Shown: positions 36,994 to 45,372, counted from the stretch's first letter. The stretch: DNA of 64,000 nt from Paenibacillus terricola (GCF_014779765.1 NZ_JACXZA010000004.1:558001-622000); one strand, 5' to 3'. Notes: generated from the sequence alone by a model not told the origin. Program-made: numbers and translations.

Positions 36994-37722
36994 ATGGAAC
37001 AGAAAACCCCAGGCGATAAGAAAAGAATCAAGCTGCTAATCGCAGACGATCATCAATTGTTTCGCGAAGGTCTGAAGCGCATATTGAATATGGAAGATGA
37101 CATCGAAGTTATCGGAGAATGCTATAACGGTATTCAAGTGCTTGAGTTTTGTAATCATACGCAGCCCGAGATCGTACTCATGGACATCAATATGCCAATC
37201 GAGAACGGTGTTGTTGCAACCGAACGGCTGCGCGATATGTTCCCAGAAATTAAAGTCATTATCCTATCGATTCATGACGACGAAAGCTATGTGTTCGAGA
37301 CGCTCCGCAAAGGAGCTACGGGTTATCTGCTGAAGGATATGGAGGCAGAAGCACTCATTAATGCTATTCGTTCCGTTATGAACGGTTACTCGTACATTCA
37401 TCCGAAGGTGACGGGCAAGCTGATCAATCAGCTGCGCCGCATGACGTATCTCGATGAGATGGGCGCGGTGTCGGCTGCTGCAGCAAGCAAAGAGCCGGGC
37501 GTGAAGTTCATCGCAAGCGAAGACAATCCGCTGACGCGCCGCGAAGCCGAAGTGCTTCGTCTGATGGCGGAAGGCAAGAGCAACAAGACGATCGGCGAGT
37601 TCTTGTTCATTAGCGAGAAGACGGTCAAAAACCACGTCAGCAGCATTTTGCAAAAGATGGAAGTGGACGATCGTACGCAAGCCGTTATTCATTCGATCAA
37701 ATTCGGTTGGGTCACGTTATAA
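36994..37722 (+). CDS. degU: Response regulator DegU (NarL/LuxR family)
   Basis: A 242-residue DNA-binding regulator. The receiver domain is near residues 10-130, with the acidic pair in [10 protein letters not shown], the phosphorylated Asp in IVLMDINMP, and the K of GYLLKDM. The C-terminal LuxR-type HTH ([15 protein letters not shown]...[12 protein letters not shown]) occupies the last 65 residues. I prefer ATG 36994 over ATG 36988 because AAAGGAG at 36977-36983 stands only 4 bases before the latter. It pairs with degS just upstream. The neighbouring com and flagellar genes are typical DegU-responsive functions, although no DegU site was identified here. Confidence 0.95.
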   Translation: MEQKTPGDKKRIKLLIADDHQLFREGLKRILNMEDDIEVIGECYNGIQVLEFCNHTQPEIVLMDINMPIENGVVATERLRDMFPEIKVIILSIHDDESYVFETLRKGATGYLLKDMEAEALINAIRSVMNGYSYIHPKVTGKLINQLRRMTYLDEMGAVSAAAASKEPGVKFIASEDNPLTRREAEVLRLMAEGKSNKTIGEFLFISEKTVKNHVSSILQKMEVDDRTQAVIHSIKFGWVTL

Positions 37723-37742
37723 TTGGAATTATAAAATGCAGA

Positions 37743-37775
37743 GCCGTTCTCGGACATTCCGAGGACGGCTTTTAT
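37743..37775 (+). terminator. Terminator after degU
   Basis: GCCGTTCTCGG (37743-37753) pairs with CCGAGGACGGC (37759-37769), one T:G pair, followed by TTTTATT. Confidence 0.88.
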
Positions 37776-38032
37776 TGTGCTGTCGCGGAGGAGCGGGATC
37801 GTAGAAGGCGCGGCATGAAGCATGAGGAAGAGCGAACATGCAAGATTGATGCTAAATATATAGCCGCGGTCAAATGAACCTTTATAGCTGATTATGGTCG
37901 TTTTCGAATATTGTTGTCCTTTTCGCCCGTAACCGATGGGCGGTGCGGCGCATATATTGTCGCATAAAGTGTGAGTTCAAAAAGTTCGGTTTTCAGCACT
38001 TTTTGAACGACCTCATAAAGGAGGTGGCCGAG

Positions 38033-38482
38033 ATGATTTCATTAATTGCGCTTGTACTCGGCAGCTACGTGCTTGCGGCGTTGTCGGTGCACCTACTCCG
38101 ATATTACGGCAGAAGCAGTCATACGAACAGAAGTCGGCATTATGTAATATATGCACGCAATGAAGAGACGCGAATGGAGTGGTTTCTCCGCTCGATCCAT
38201 TGGTTCGCTCATCGCTCGGGTACAGATGTACGAGTGACCGTCGTTGATTGCGGTTCATCGGATGAAACGTTTGCGATTGTTGGGCATTTTGCCGCCAAGG
38301 ACGGTTGTACGATAGAGTCGGTAACGCCGGAAACGCATCGGCTCATTCGCGCAAGCGGCATCGAGCGCGGAACGGGAGGAACGCATTTTGCCCATGCAGG
38401 GGAACCGTCCTCGCGTGCTAATCATGCGGTATTCGTCGATTTGAACTGTCCGGATGATTTGGCGAAGCTGCCTTTGTTCTGA
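38033..38482 (+). CDS. Short membrane-anchored glycosyltransferase-like protein
   Basis: A 149-residue protein at ATG 38033 behind an excellent RBS (AAAGGAGGTG). It begins with a membrane helix (residues 1-21, ISLIALVLGSYVLAALSVHLL). A piece resembling the start of a GT-A (family 2) fold follows: YARNEETRMEWFLRSI and VTVVDCGSSDETFAIV. Family 2 enzymes continue for at least 100 more residues with a DxD motif, which is absent. It is either a degenerate remnant or a small dedicated protein. The good RBS and open frame argue against simple decay. The 250 bases between the degU terminator and this gene hold nothing recognised. Confidence 0.6.
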   Translation: MISLIALVLGSYVLAALSVHLLRYYGRSSHTNRSRHYVIYARNEETRMEWFLRSIHWFAHRSGTDVRVTVVDCGSSDETFAIVGHFAAKDGCTIESVTPETHRLIRASGIERGTGGTHFAHAGEPSSRANHAVFVDLNCPDDLAKLPLF

Positions 38483-38597
38483 ACGAGCAGCGCTTGTTAA
38501 GGGCGAACGCAGAATTCCAATAGCCAAAGGCAATGTCACAATGCCGCTAGCATTGTATACGCTTGCGTGTCGATGTGGAATTGATTTACAATGAGAA

Positions 38598-38722
38598 GAA
38601 AGTTAGCTGAGTGGGAATCAATTGATGTTAAGACATGGATAGAAAGTTAGTTGAAACAATTGATAGTAAGACAGTGGATTGAAAGTTAAATGAATAGGCA
38701 GCAATTGATGATTAGGACGTGA
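38598..38722. repeat. Three imperfect direct repeats of about 40 bases
   Basis: Units start at 38598, 38642 and 38681, each with GAAAGTTA near the left and CAATTGATG/CAATTGATA near the middle, then a TAAGAC/TAGGAC-like part. They fill most of the gap between the glycosyltransferase-like gene and comFA and run up to a terminator-like hairpin. Confidence 0.6.
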
Positions 38723-38723
38723 A

Positions 38724-38766
38724 GCACACTCCTTACGCCGGAAACGGCGAAGGAGCGTGCTTTTTT
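38724..38766 (+). terminator. Terminator-like hairpin upstream of comFA
   Basis: GCACACTCCTTACGCCG (38724-38740) pairs with CGGCGAAGGAGCGTGC (38745-38760), with two mismatches, around GAAA and then TTTTTT. An open frame through it exists, but the hairpin shows that comFA must start later, at 38806 or 38812. Confidence 0.75.
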
Positions 38767-38805
38767 GCGTTTTCAGGAGAAAATCAGCGGAGTAGGGAGA
38801 GGGGA

Positions 38806-41346
38806 ATGAAAATGAAGGTTCAGCTTTATTTGGTACGAGCGAGAGGCAGTTGGTCGGTAAGATGGACGCTTGCGATGGAGGTTGATTTGGCTTATTGGGA
38901 GAGAGTGCTGGCGGGGAAGGAATGGTGTGAAGTGTCTGGTGAAAGGAATGATGGAGGGCTGCTAGGCAGCGATAGACAGGGAGATGGGAGGGATAAGGAA
39001 GGCAGGAGTGACCTAATGGTGAGGGAGGGGGCAGGAGGAGAAAAGGGGGAAAGGAGTGAGGTAGGGACGAGTGAGGGGGACCGAAGGCAAAAGGGAAGCA
39101 GGATAGACACAAGGACGGGAGAAGAAGAGCGAGCGGAAATTGTACTGCATGTGTGGCGTACGCTGCTGCCGCTTGGCTTGGCCGAGGAGGCGGCTGCAAG
39201 ATGGAAGACAGAGAACGGTGGCCGTATTGCTGAAGAGCTGGCGGCGGTGCGAGCGTTTAGGAAAGTCGTTCAGGCGGCGGTAGGGTTCGAGATTAGAGGG
39301 AAGGGCGAGGAGAATTGGACGGAGCGGGTTGTGGTTGGGGGAGGGGGTCTGAGGCGAGGACTTAGGGGAGCGGGAAGATTAGGTCAAGGGCATATTCGAG
39401 GGAATGAACGAGAACAAGTGCAAGTGCAAGGGCTAGTGCAGGGACAAGTGCAAGTGCAAGGACAAGGGGAAGCGCAGGGACAAGGACAAGTGCAAGGGCA
39501 AGGGCAAGTGCAAGGACAAGTGCAAGGGCTAGTGCAGGGACAAGTGCAAGGACAAGGGCAAGGGCAACGGCAAGTGCAAGGGCGAGTGCAAGGGCAAGTG
39601 CAAGGGCTAGTGCAGGGACAAGTGCAAGGACAAGGACAAGGACAAGTGCAAGTGCAAGGACAAAGTGAATGGGGGTATTTCGAGGGAGAGAATTATAGGG
39701 TGATCGATGATGGTCTGGTACAGGCGATTGCCGATCGGCTGCAAGGACGGGCTGCGCTGCTAAGCGAAGCGCAGGAGCTGCTCGCCGCGGGACCGCCAGC
39801 ATGCCGGGCGGTCGCCGCCGGCGGCTGGAGCGCGCTGGCTCCCGCGCTCCAATGGGCCGCGCTTCGCGGCCTCGTGCGACTGCGATGCGCAGTCGCACCG
39901 CAGCAGCCGGCGGCTTCGCCGCTTGGCCGGCTGCTGCTGCCCGCGCCGATGCGGCGCGGGCGTTGGCTTCGCCGCTGCATGCGATGCGGCAGCGGCGAAG
40001 CGCGGATGAACCGCACCGCATGCGCAGCGTGCGGTTCATCCGCTTGCGCGTACTGCGAGGCCTGCCTCACCATGGGACGCAGCCGCGAATGCGGGCTGCT
40101 GATCCTGGGTGGAGGCATGGCAGGCCTCGCAGACGCGCAAGGCGCCGCCATGCCTGGGGCGGCGCCTGCCGTTGCCGCGGCGAGTGCGCACAGCGTGCAC
40201 GCGCCGACGGCGGTAGCTGCGCGGTGGGGCCTAAGCCCCGCGCAGCAGGCTGCTGCCGAAGCGGCGCTGCGCTACGCGCGGCCGAGGCTAACTACTGCAT
40301 CCCGGCAGCCCCTCACAAACGTCGCCTCACAGTTGCAGTTCCTCATCTGGGCTGTAACAGGTGCCGGGAAGACCGAGATGGTGTTCCCGCTCATTGAGGC
40401 GGCGCTTGCGGCTGGCGGGCGAGCCTTGATCGCAACGCCGCGCCGGGACGTTGTACTGGAGCTGGATCCTCGTATTAGGCGCGCCTTTCCTGCTGCCGAT
40501 GTTGTCACCTTATACGGTGGCAGTGAACAGCGCTGGGAGGATGGTGATATTACCATCGCAACGACCCATCAGCTTTTCCGATTCCAAGAGCGGTTTGATC
40601 TGGTCATTATAGACGAACTTGATGCCTTTCCCTACCATGGCGACGAACGGCTTCATTATGCGGCGGCAAAGGTTGGTGTTCCTGGCGGGGCTATCATTCT
40701 ACTGTCAGCTACACCTCCCCGCGCGATGCAGCGGGATGTCCGACGAGGGAAGGTCGGCTGCGCACGGGTGCCGGTAAGGTTTCATCGCCATCCGCTGCCT
40801 GTTCCTCTCCAAACCCGAATGCCGCGTGTATCGGAGCTGCTGACTAAGCGCAAGCTGCCGCGTCCATTGCTTGCCCGTCTTGCTGCATCTCTAACCCGGG
40901 GCGCTCAGTGTTTTGTATTCGTCCAGCAAATCCGGCATGCAGAGCCGTTGGCTCAGCTGCTTCGAGCTGCGCTTCCTGACATTTCGATCGGTGCAACCTC
41001 CTCGAAGGATGCAGAACGAGCGCAGCGCGTGCAAGCTTTTCGCAATCGGGAGATCCGCGTCCTTGTTACGACGACTATTCTTGAACGTGGTGTTACGGTA
41101 CCGTTCAGCGATGTTTTCATCCTTGATGCGGACGGCAAGTTATTTGATGAATCGTCGCTTGTCCAGATGGCGGGACGGGCAGGCCGGTCTGCCGACGATC
41201 CGAACGGGAGAGTTTATTTCTTCGCCTCTACAAGCAGCCAATCCCAGCGTCGAGCTATTGCCCAGATCCGAAGCATGAACCGCGAGGCCAAACGCAATGG
41301 CTACTTGCTTCAGCCGAATCCTACAACGCATAGGCAGGAGGGATAA
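38806..41346 (+). CDS. comFA: Competence helicase ComFA, with two large low-complexity insertions
   Basis: An 846-residue DEAD-family ATPase that powers uptake of single-stranded DNA in transformation; B. subtilis ComFA has about 460 residues. The helicase core is intact at about residues 500-846: GAGKTEM (Walker A), IIDELDAF, LLSATPP, TTTILERGVTVP and QMAGRAGRS. A four-cysteine zinc motif (CMRCGS...CAACGSSACAYCEAC) lies at about residues 390-415. The extra length is a Gly/Arg/Glu-rich stretch at about residues 45-110, a Val-Gln-Gly-Gln repeat at about 204-286, and an Ala-rich section from 330 to 500 coded by very GC-rich DNA. ATG 38806 or 38812 fits the purine RBS AGGGAGAGGGG. The stop is 4 bases before comFC, and comFB is absent. 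Confidence 0.9.
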   Translation: MKMKVQLYLVRARGSWSVRWTLAMEVDLAYWERVLAGKEWCEVSGERNDGGLLGSDRQGDGRDKEGRSDLMVREGAGGEKGERSEVGTSEGDRRQKGSRIDTRTGEEERAEIVLHVWRTLLPLGLAEEAAARWKTENGGRIAEELAAVRAFRKVVQAAVGFEIRGKGEENWTERVVVGGGGLRRGLRGAGRLGQGHIRGNEREQVQVQGLVQGQVQVQGQGEAQGQGQVQGQGQVQGQVQGLVQGQVQGQGQGQRQVQGRVQGQVQGLVQGQVQGQGQGQVQVQGQSEWGYFEGENYRVIDDGLVQAIADRLQGRAALLSEAQELLAAGPPACRAVAAGGWSALAPALQWAALRGLVRLRCAVAPQQPAASPLGRLLLPAPMRRGRWLRRCMRCGSGEARMNRTACAACGSSACAYCEACLTMGRSRECGLLILGGGMAGLADAQGAAMPGAAPAVAAASAHSVHAPTAVAARWGLSPAQQAAAEAALRYARPRLTTASRQPLTNVASQLQFLIWAVTGAGKTEMVFPLIEAALAAGGRALIATPRRDVVLELDPRIRRAFPAADVVTLYGGSEQRWEDGDITIATTHQLFRFQERFDLVIIDELDAFPYHGDERLHYAAAKVGVPGGAIILLSATPPRAMQRDVRRGKVGCARVPVRFHRHPLPVPLQTRMPRVSELLTKRKLPRPLLARLAASLTRGAQCFVFVQQIRHAEPLAQLLRAALPDISIGATSSKDAERAQRVQAFRNREIRVLVTTTILERGVTVPFSDVFILDADGKLFDESSLVQMAGRAGRSADDPNGRVYFFASTSSQSQRRAIAQIRSMNREAKRNGYLLQPNPTTHRQEG
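39415..39662 (+). repeat. In-frame hexanucleotide repeat inside comFA
   Basis: About 41 copies of six-base units, mostly CAAGTG, CAAGGG, CAAGGA and variants, code for a Val/Gly-Gln tract. A larger unit containing GGGCTAGTGCAGGGACAAG recurs three times, 96 and then 78 bases apart. Both intervals are multiples of six, so length changes keep the frame. Confidence 0.92.
39855..40138. repeat. Chain of perfect inverted repeats inside comFA
   Basis: Back-to-back palindromes with short loops: 39855-39861/39865-39871 (7 bp), 39874-39884/39888-39898 (11 bp), 39901-39910/39927-39936 (10 bp, with an inner CGGC/GCCG), 39940-39948/39952-39960 (9 bp), 39966-39978/39989-40001 (13 bp), 40002-40016/40029-40043 (15 bp), and 40046-40066/40119-40138 (about 20 bp, one mismatch). 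All are perfect unless noted. They cover almost every base of 39855-40066. Confidence 0.85.
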
Positions 41347-41350
41347 CCCT

Positions 41351-42235
41351 ATGCAGATGTCTCGCAATCCCATCATCCAATCCATTCGTCGCTTTGCGGG
41401 CGTATTAGGCGACCTCTTAAGCGAATCGCATGCACCATGTCCGTTATGTCAAATGCCGGCTCGAAGGTCTGATCCCGATCCATTCCTACGTACGTCACTC
41501 CCGCGTGATGCAAGGCTGCTCCAGCTCTGCCGCAATTGTTCGGCTGCTGTTCCATGGATAACGCATATTGCTTGTGCTGTTTGCGGGCGGCCAGATCCTT
41601 GTCCCGATTGCAGGAGAAGGAGCGATGCTCATTTCATAATCAGTCGAAGCGCTGTTCGCTATGATGATTCCGTTCGGGAGTGGCTTGCTCTGTTCAAATA
41701 CCGCGGAGACGAGCGGCTGGTTCACCCGCTCGCGGACATGCTTGACGTCGCCTACATACGGCTTGATCGGGAGCTTCGCAGTCGAAGGCCGACTCTTCGT
41801 TGGGATGCCGTCATCCCTGTCCCGGTCAGCTCGGATCGGCTGATGGAGCGCGGCTTCAATCAGGCGGAGCGAATCGCTTCTCAGTTAAGTGCTAGAAGAG
41901 GAATCCCGATGGCTGAGCTTCTAGTAAGGACGAGGCACTCGGAGAAAAAGAGCCTTCAGTCCCGCCTCGCGCGACTGAAGAGCGTCGATGGCCTTTTTAC
42001 CGCGGATCCCGAGGTAGTCGCTTTATTCATCTCCAATTGTCTAAGCCGGGGATTGATTCCATCTCCAAACCACCGATCCGTCCCGCGGCATCCTATTCGT
42101 CTACTTATCGTTGACGATATCTATACAACTGGCAGTACAATTGAGGCATGCGCAGCGGCGCTTCATCAGGCATTCGGCAGCCAAGCACCACGTCTGCAGC
42201 TGGATATTTATGCGATAACTTTGGCGCGATCATGA
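41351..42235 (+). CDS. comFC: Competence protein ComFC (phosphoribosyltransferase-like)
   Basis: A 294-residue protein needed for efficient DNA uptake, working with ComFA. Two zinc-finger cysteine pairs lie in the N-terminus (CPLC, CRNC, then CAVCGRPDPCPDC at about residues 75-88). The type I PRTase fold follows, with the PRPP loop LLIVDDIYTTGST at about residues 254-266. A stretch of about 25 residues just before this loop is longer than in B. subtilis. ATG 41351 follows AGGAGGG at 41337-41343; the frame is open upstream inside comFA but without an RBS. Confidence 0.9.
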   Translation: MQMSRNPIIQSIRRFAGVLGDLLSESHAPCPLCQMPARRSDPDPFLRTSLPRDARLLQLCRNCSAAVPWITHIACAVCGRPDPCPDCRRRSDAHFIISRSAVRYDDSVREWLALFKYRGDERLVHPLADMLDVAYIRLDRELRSRRPTLRWDAVIPVPVSSDRLMERGFNQAERIASQLSARRGIPMAELLVRTRHSEKKSLQSRLARLKSVDGLFTADPEVVALFISNCLSRGLIPSPNHRSVPRHPIRLLIVDDIYTTGSTIEACAAALHQAFGSQAPRLQLDIYAITLARS

Positions 42236-42351
42236 ACTTTCGACAAGCTAATTGTATAATCGACACAAAACCTCTATGAAAATACCATTCATCTGCGTTA
42301 AAATAGGGCTAATCAAACGAAGCGGCCGTATGGGCCAAGGGGGATGACGTA

Positions 42352-42753
42352 ATGAATATTGACAACTGTCCTCGCTGCGGAAGACTATACACGAAGAATG
42401 TCCGTGATATGTGCCCGGCTTGCATCAAAGAACAAGATCAGAAGTATGAGATGTGCGCCAACTATTTGCGCGAGAACCGCGGTGCTACTATCTACGAGCT
42501 TTCAGAAGCTACCGAAGTCAGCATCGCGCAGATTACGCGTTTTATACGTGAAGGCCGTATTTCTCTTATGGATGTACCCAACATGGGTTATCCATGCGAG
42601 ACATGTACCAACCTAATCCGCGAGGGCAACCTATGCGAGTCCTGCCGTTCGCGACTGATCAAAGATATTAACAAGCTTAATATCGATAAAAACAAGTCGT
42701 CTTTTGCGAGCAAGAACGGTAGCGGGACCTACCAGACCTATGAACGTGAGTAG
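42352..42753 (+). CDS. yvyF: Flagellar operon protein YvyF
   Basis: A 133-residue protein with four CxxC pairs: CPRCGRLYTK and CPACIKE at the N-terminus, and CETC and CESC at about residues 83-102. These probably bind zinc. A winged-helix-like middle (ATIYELSEATEVSIAQITRFIREGRISL) resembles MerR/HTH folds. TIGR03826-type proteins of this kind always lie before flgM. AAGGGGGATG precedes ATG 42352. Function is unproven; regulation of the late flagellar operon is an inference. Confidence 0.9.
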   Translation: MNIDNCPRCGRLYTKNVRDMCPACIKEQDQKYEMCANYLRENRGATIYELSEATEVSIAQITRFIREGRISLMDVPNMGYPCETCTNLIREGNLCESCRSRLIKDINKLNIDKNKSSFASKNGSGTYQTYERE

Positions 42754-42787
42754 GACGACCTAACATTTATACACTTTTTGCATTCTA

Positions 42788-42815
42788 TAAAAAAATCCAA
42801 TACACTGGCCGATAA
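42788..42815 (+). promoter_or_regulatory. SigD promoter of flgM and the late flagellar operon
   Basis: TAAA at 42788-42791, 16 bases, then GCCGATAA at 42808-42815, seven of eight bases of the SigD -10. The -10 lies in the left arm of the terminator stem that ends the yvyF transcript. The run of As allows alternative -35 placement by one base. Confidence 0.7.
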
Positions 42816-42850
42816 TACAAGTAGTTGATTATCGGCCAGTTTTATTTTTA
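42804..42850 (+). terminator. Terminator between yvyF and flgM
   Basis: A perfect 13-bp stem pairs 42804-42816 with 42828-42840, followed by TTTTATTTTT. It separates the competence/yvyF transcript from the SigD-driven flgM operon. Confidence 0.9.
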
Positions 42851-42876
42851 GGCCTGAGTGAACGGAGCGATTAATA

Positions 42877-43161
42877 ATGAAAATCAATGAAACCCAGCGG
42901 CTTGGAGCCGTCAATCCATACCGGAACAAAAGCGACTTGCGCGCTGCTCAAACGAATAACAAGCAGAAGCGCGACAACTTGCAAATTTCATCCGAAGCGA
43001 TGGAAATGCTGCAGTCGCAGAATGTCGAAGGCGCAAAGTCGCCTGAGCGTCAACGCCAGCTCGACGAGCTGAAGAATCAAGTGTCGACCGGGACCTACCA
43101 TGTAGAGTCCGGCAAGCTTGCGGAGAAGCTGCTTCCTTACTTGTATCGGAATAAGAACTAG
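42877..43161 (+). CDS. flgM: Anti-sigma factor FlgM
   Basis: A 94-residue inhibitor of SigD that is relieved when the hook is complete. The family pattern is present: N-terminal MKINETQR, DNLQISSEAMEML in the middle, and a C-terminal VSTGTYHVESGKLAEKLLPYL that binds the sigma factor. It lies between yvyF and flgN as in Bacillus. The RBS is modest (CGGAGCG). It should be made from the SigD promoter at 42788-42815, closing an autoregulatory loop. Confidence 0.93.
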   Translation: MKINETQRLGAVNPYRNKSDLRAAQTNNKQKRDNLQISSEAMEMLQSQNVEGAKSPERQRQLDELKNQVSTGTYHVESGKLAEKLLPYLYRNKN

Positions 43162-43179
43162 AAGCGGGTGTGACACCAG

Positions 43180-43677
43180 ATGTCAGTACAAGTTATTTTA
43201 GACATTTTGCACAAGCAATCCGAGGTGTATGAGCAATTGCTCGAACTTGCCAATCAGAAGACGCCCGTACTCGTGAGCAATGATGTTCAGCAGCTTAATG
43301 CGATATTGCAGCAGGAGCGCAAGCTGGTTAAGCGGTCGGAGGAACTCGAGTTTTCTCGCATGCAGCATACGAACATTTTTTTTGCCAATATGAGATCGCA
43401 CTATCGTCTCGGCAAACTCAGCGATTTGATTAAGGCGGTTACCAATGCGGACGACAAAGTCGCTTTATCCCGCTATCACCGAATACTGGTAGATCTGCTT
43501 GATGAGCTGAAGAGGAAGAATGATCAGAATCAACAACTTATCGAGCAATCGCTGTCGTTTCTCGATTTCTCCATTCAGCTGCTGACAGACGATCCTAACG
43601 ATGAGTACACCTATAAGCATCCGCAGTCGCTCGCGTACGGGAAGTCGCAGGGTTACGGCCTAGATATCAAACGGTAA
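43180..43677 (+). CDS. flgN: Flagellar export chaperone FlgN
   Basis: A 165-residue helical protein of the FlgN family, the export chaperone for hook-associated proteins FlgK and FlgL. The features visible are long amphipathic helices, notably residues 5-60 (ILDILHKQSEVYEQLLELAN) and 85-125. They are followed by a hydrophilic tail. It lies directly before flgK and flgL, its clients. Confidence 0.88.
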   Translation: MSVQVILDILHKQSEVYEQLLELANQKTPVLVSNDVQQLNAILQQERKLVKRSEELEFSRMQHTNIFFANMRSHYRLGKLSDLIKAVTNADDKVALSRYHRILVDLLDELKRKNDQNQQLIEQSLSFLDFSIQLLTDDPNDEYTYKHPQSLAYGKSQGYGLDIKR

Positions 43678-43746
43678 GCGAGATTACAAGAACACGGAGC
43701 GCCAGGCAATGGTTGCTACCCTATGAGACAGTAAGGAGTGTAACGG

Positions 43747-45282
43747 ATGAGATCGACATTCCATAGCATAGAAACGGCCAAGCGTGCCCTATTCACAGAA
43801 CAGGCGAACATCAGCACAACGGGCCATAATATCTCGAATGCAAACACCCCAGGCTTTTCCCGCCAGCGTGTTAACCTCGTAGCTTCGCGTCCGATCGAGG
43901 CGCCTGGCTATATGCGAAGCAACATCCCGGGCCAGCTCGGCACCGGCGTCGAGTTCACGTCCATTACGCGTGTGCGCGAGAAGTTTCTGGATGACCAATT
44001 CCGCAATGCGAACCGCAGCCTGGGAGAGTGGTCAGTTAAGGCTGATTCACTAAGCAAGTTGGAGTCTGTATTCAACGAGCCATCCGATTCCGGTGTGCGT
44101 ACCGTTATGGATAACTTCTGGAAATCATGGACCGACCTCAGCAAAGATCCCGAGAGCATTACCGGTCGTAAAATCGTCCGGGAGAACGCGCTTGCCCTCG
44201 TCGATGCATTCAACGAGACAAGCAAGCATCTGACGGACCTGCAGGCTGATTTGACGACGAGTATTTCGACAATGACGGACCAGATCAATTCAATGTCCAG
44301 TTCTATCGCGGATTTGAACCTCGAGATTAAACGTCTGGAAGCCTATGGCGATAATCCGAACGACCTGATGGATCAGCGCGATTACCTGGTTGATCAACTG
44401 TCCAAAATGATCAATGTATCGGTAGTCAACACATCGGACGGTTACGATGTTTCCGTTGGCGGCATCACGCTGGTAGACGGGGTGAATGCTGTCGGCACTA
44501 GTGTCGACGCGCTAGAAGCGCAGTTCAATGGCGGAGGCGTCGTCGGCGGACAAATTGAAGGGATGATCGTCTCGCGCGACCAGATCGTAACCGACTATCA
44601 GAGTCAGCTCGATGCCATGGTGGACACGCTTGCGAACGGTGAGATTACACTCACGTTACCTGCGGGTTCGACTTACCAAGGAACAACTTTGGCGGCAGAT
44701 CAGACGGTTACGGTCAAAGGCATTAACGGGCTTCATCAGCTGGGCTTCCTGTTCAATGCGCCTTCTGCCGCTCCGCAGCAGGCAGGTGATATATTCGTGA
44801 CGAGCGACGGATCGGGCACGTTCACGGCTGCCAATATCCGTCTCAGTCAAGCGATCGTCGACGATCCGATGAATATCGCGACCTCCATGCGAACCGTCAT
44901 ATTGAACGGCAACGAAGAGACGGTCAAAGGTAACAACACATTGGCGAACCTCATGGCAGGGCTGAAGGAGACGAAATTCAAATTCACGCCGATTGCAAGT
45001 CAGAACGGCATTACGGACGGCACGATCGACGAATTCTATGCATCGATGATTGGTCAACTAGGTCTTCAGTCTCAAGAGGCGGATCGTCAGTCAACGAACC
45101 AACAGGATATCGTAACACAAGTCGATTCCCGCCGCCAATCGGTCAGCGGCGTCTCGCTCGACGAAGAGATGTCGGATCTCATTAAGTACCAGCATGCCTA
45201 TTCCGCTGCGGCACGCTTCATGACGGCAATTGACGAGACGTTGGACAAAGTCATTAACGGCATGGGCGTAGTGGGACGTTAA
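43747..45282 (+). CDS. flgK: Flagellar hook-associated protein 1 FlgK
   Basis: A 511-residue hook-filament junction protein. The N-terminal D0 region has the rod-hook signature HNISNANTPGFSRQRVNL at about residues 29-46. The C-terminal D0 helix is in DLIKYQHAYSAAARFMTAID. A variable middle of about 250 residues separates them. ATG 43747 follows AAGGAG. It is exported via the flagellar apparatus with FlgN. Confidence 0.95.
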   Translation: MRSTFHSIETAKRALFTEQANISTTGHNISNANTPGFSRQRVNLVASRPIEAPGYMRSNIPGQLGTGVEFTSITRVREKFLDDQFRNANRSLGEWSVKADSLSKLESVFNEPSDSGVRTVMDNFWKSWTDLSKDPESITGRKIVRENALALVDAFNETSKHLTDLQADLTTSISTMTDQINSMSSSIADLNLEIKRLEAYGDNPNDLMDQRDYLVDQLSKMINVSVVNTSDGYDVSVGGITLVDGVNAVGTSVDALEAQFNGGGVVGGQIEGMIVSRDQIVTDYQSQLDAMVDTLANGEITLTLPAGSTYQGTTLAADQTVTVKGINGLHQLGFLFNAPSAAPQQAGDIFVTSDGSGTFTAANIRLSQAIVDDPMNIATSMRTVILNGNEETVKGNNTLANLMAGLKETKFKFTPIASQNGITDGTIDEFYASMIGQLGLQSQEADRQSTNQQDIVTQVDSRRQSVSGVSLDEEMSDLIKYQHAYSAAARFMTAIDETLDKVINGMGVVGR

Positions 45283-45303
45283 TCACCTATTTAGCGGTTA
45301 AGG

Positions 45304-45327
45304 GGCGGGCATCGGTAGCCCGCCTTT
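45304..45327 (+). terminator. Weak hairpin between flgK and flgL
   Basis: GGCGGGC (45304-45310) pairs with GCCCGCC (45318-45324), followed by only three Ts. It may act as partial attenuator or RNA-stability element rather than a full terminator. Confidence 0.35.
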
Positions 45328-45372
45328 ACCCTAAATGAATCAGCCAGCCTATATTCCGAGGAGGAACCGAAC

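Noticed and set aside
39415-39662. CRISPR-like array
   Set aside because: Units are six bases without spacers and are translated in frame; no cas genes are in the window.
39362-40039. Long reverse-strand open frame (Leu-Ala-Leu-Val repeats) opposite comFA
   Set aside because: It is the mirror of the hexamer repeat and GC-rich region; there is no RBS, and the forward frame carries real helicase motifs.
42236-42351. SigD promoter directly before yvyF (TAAA ... GGCCGTATG)
   Set aside because: Spacing between the boxes is too long (about 22 bases) and the -10 match is poor.
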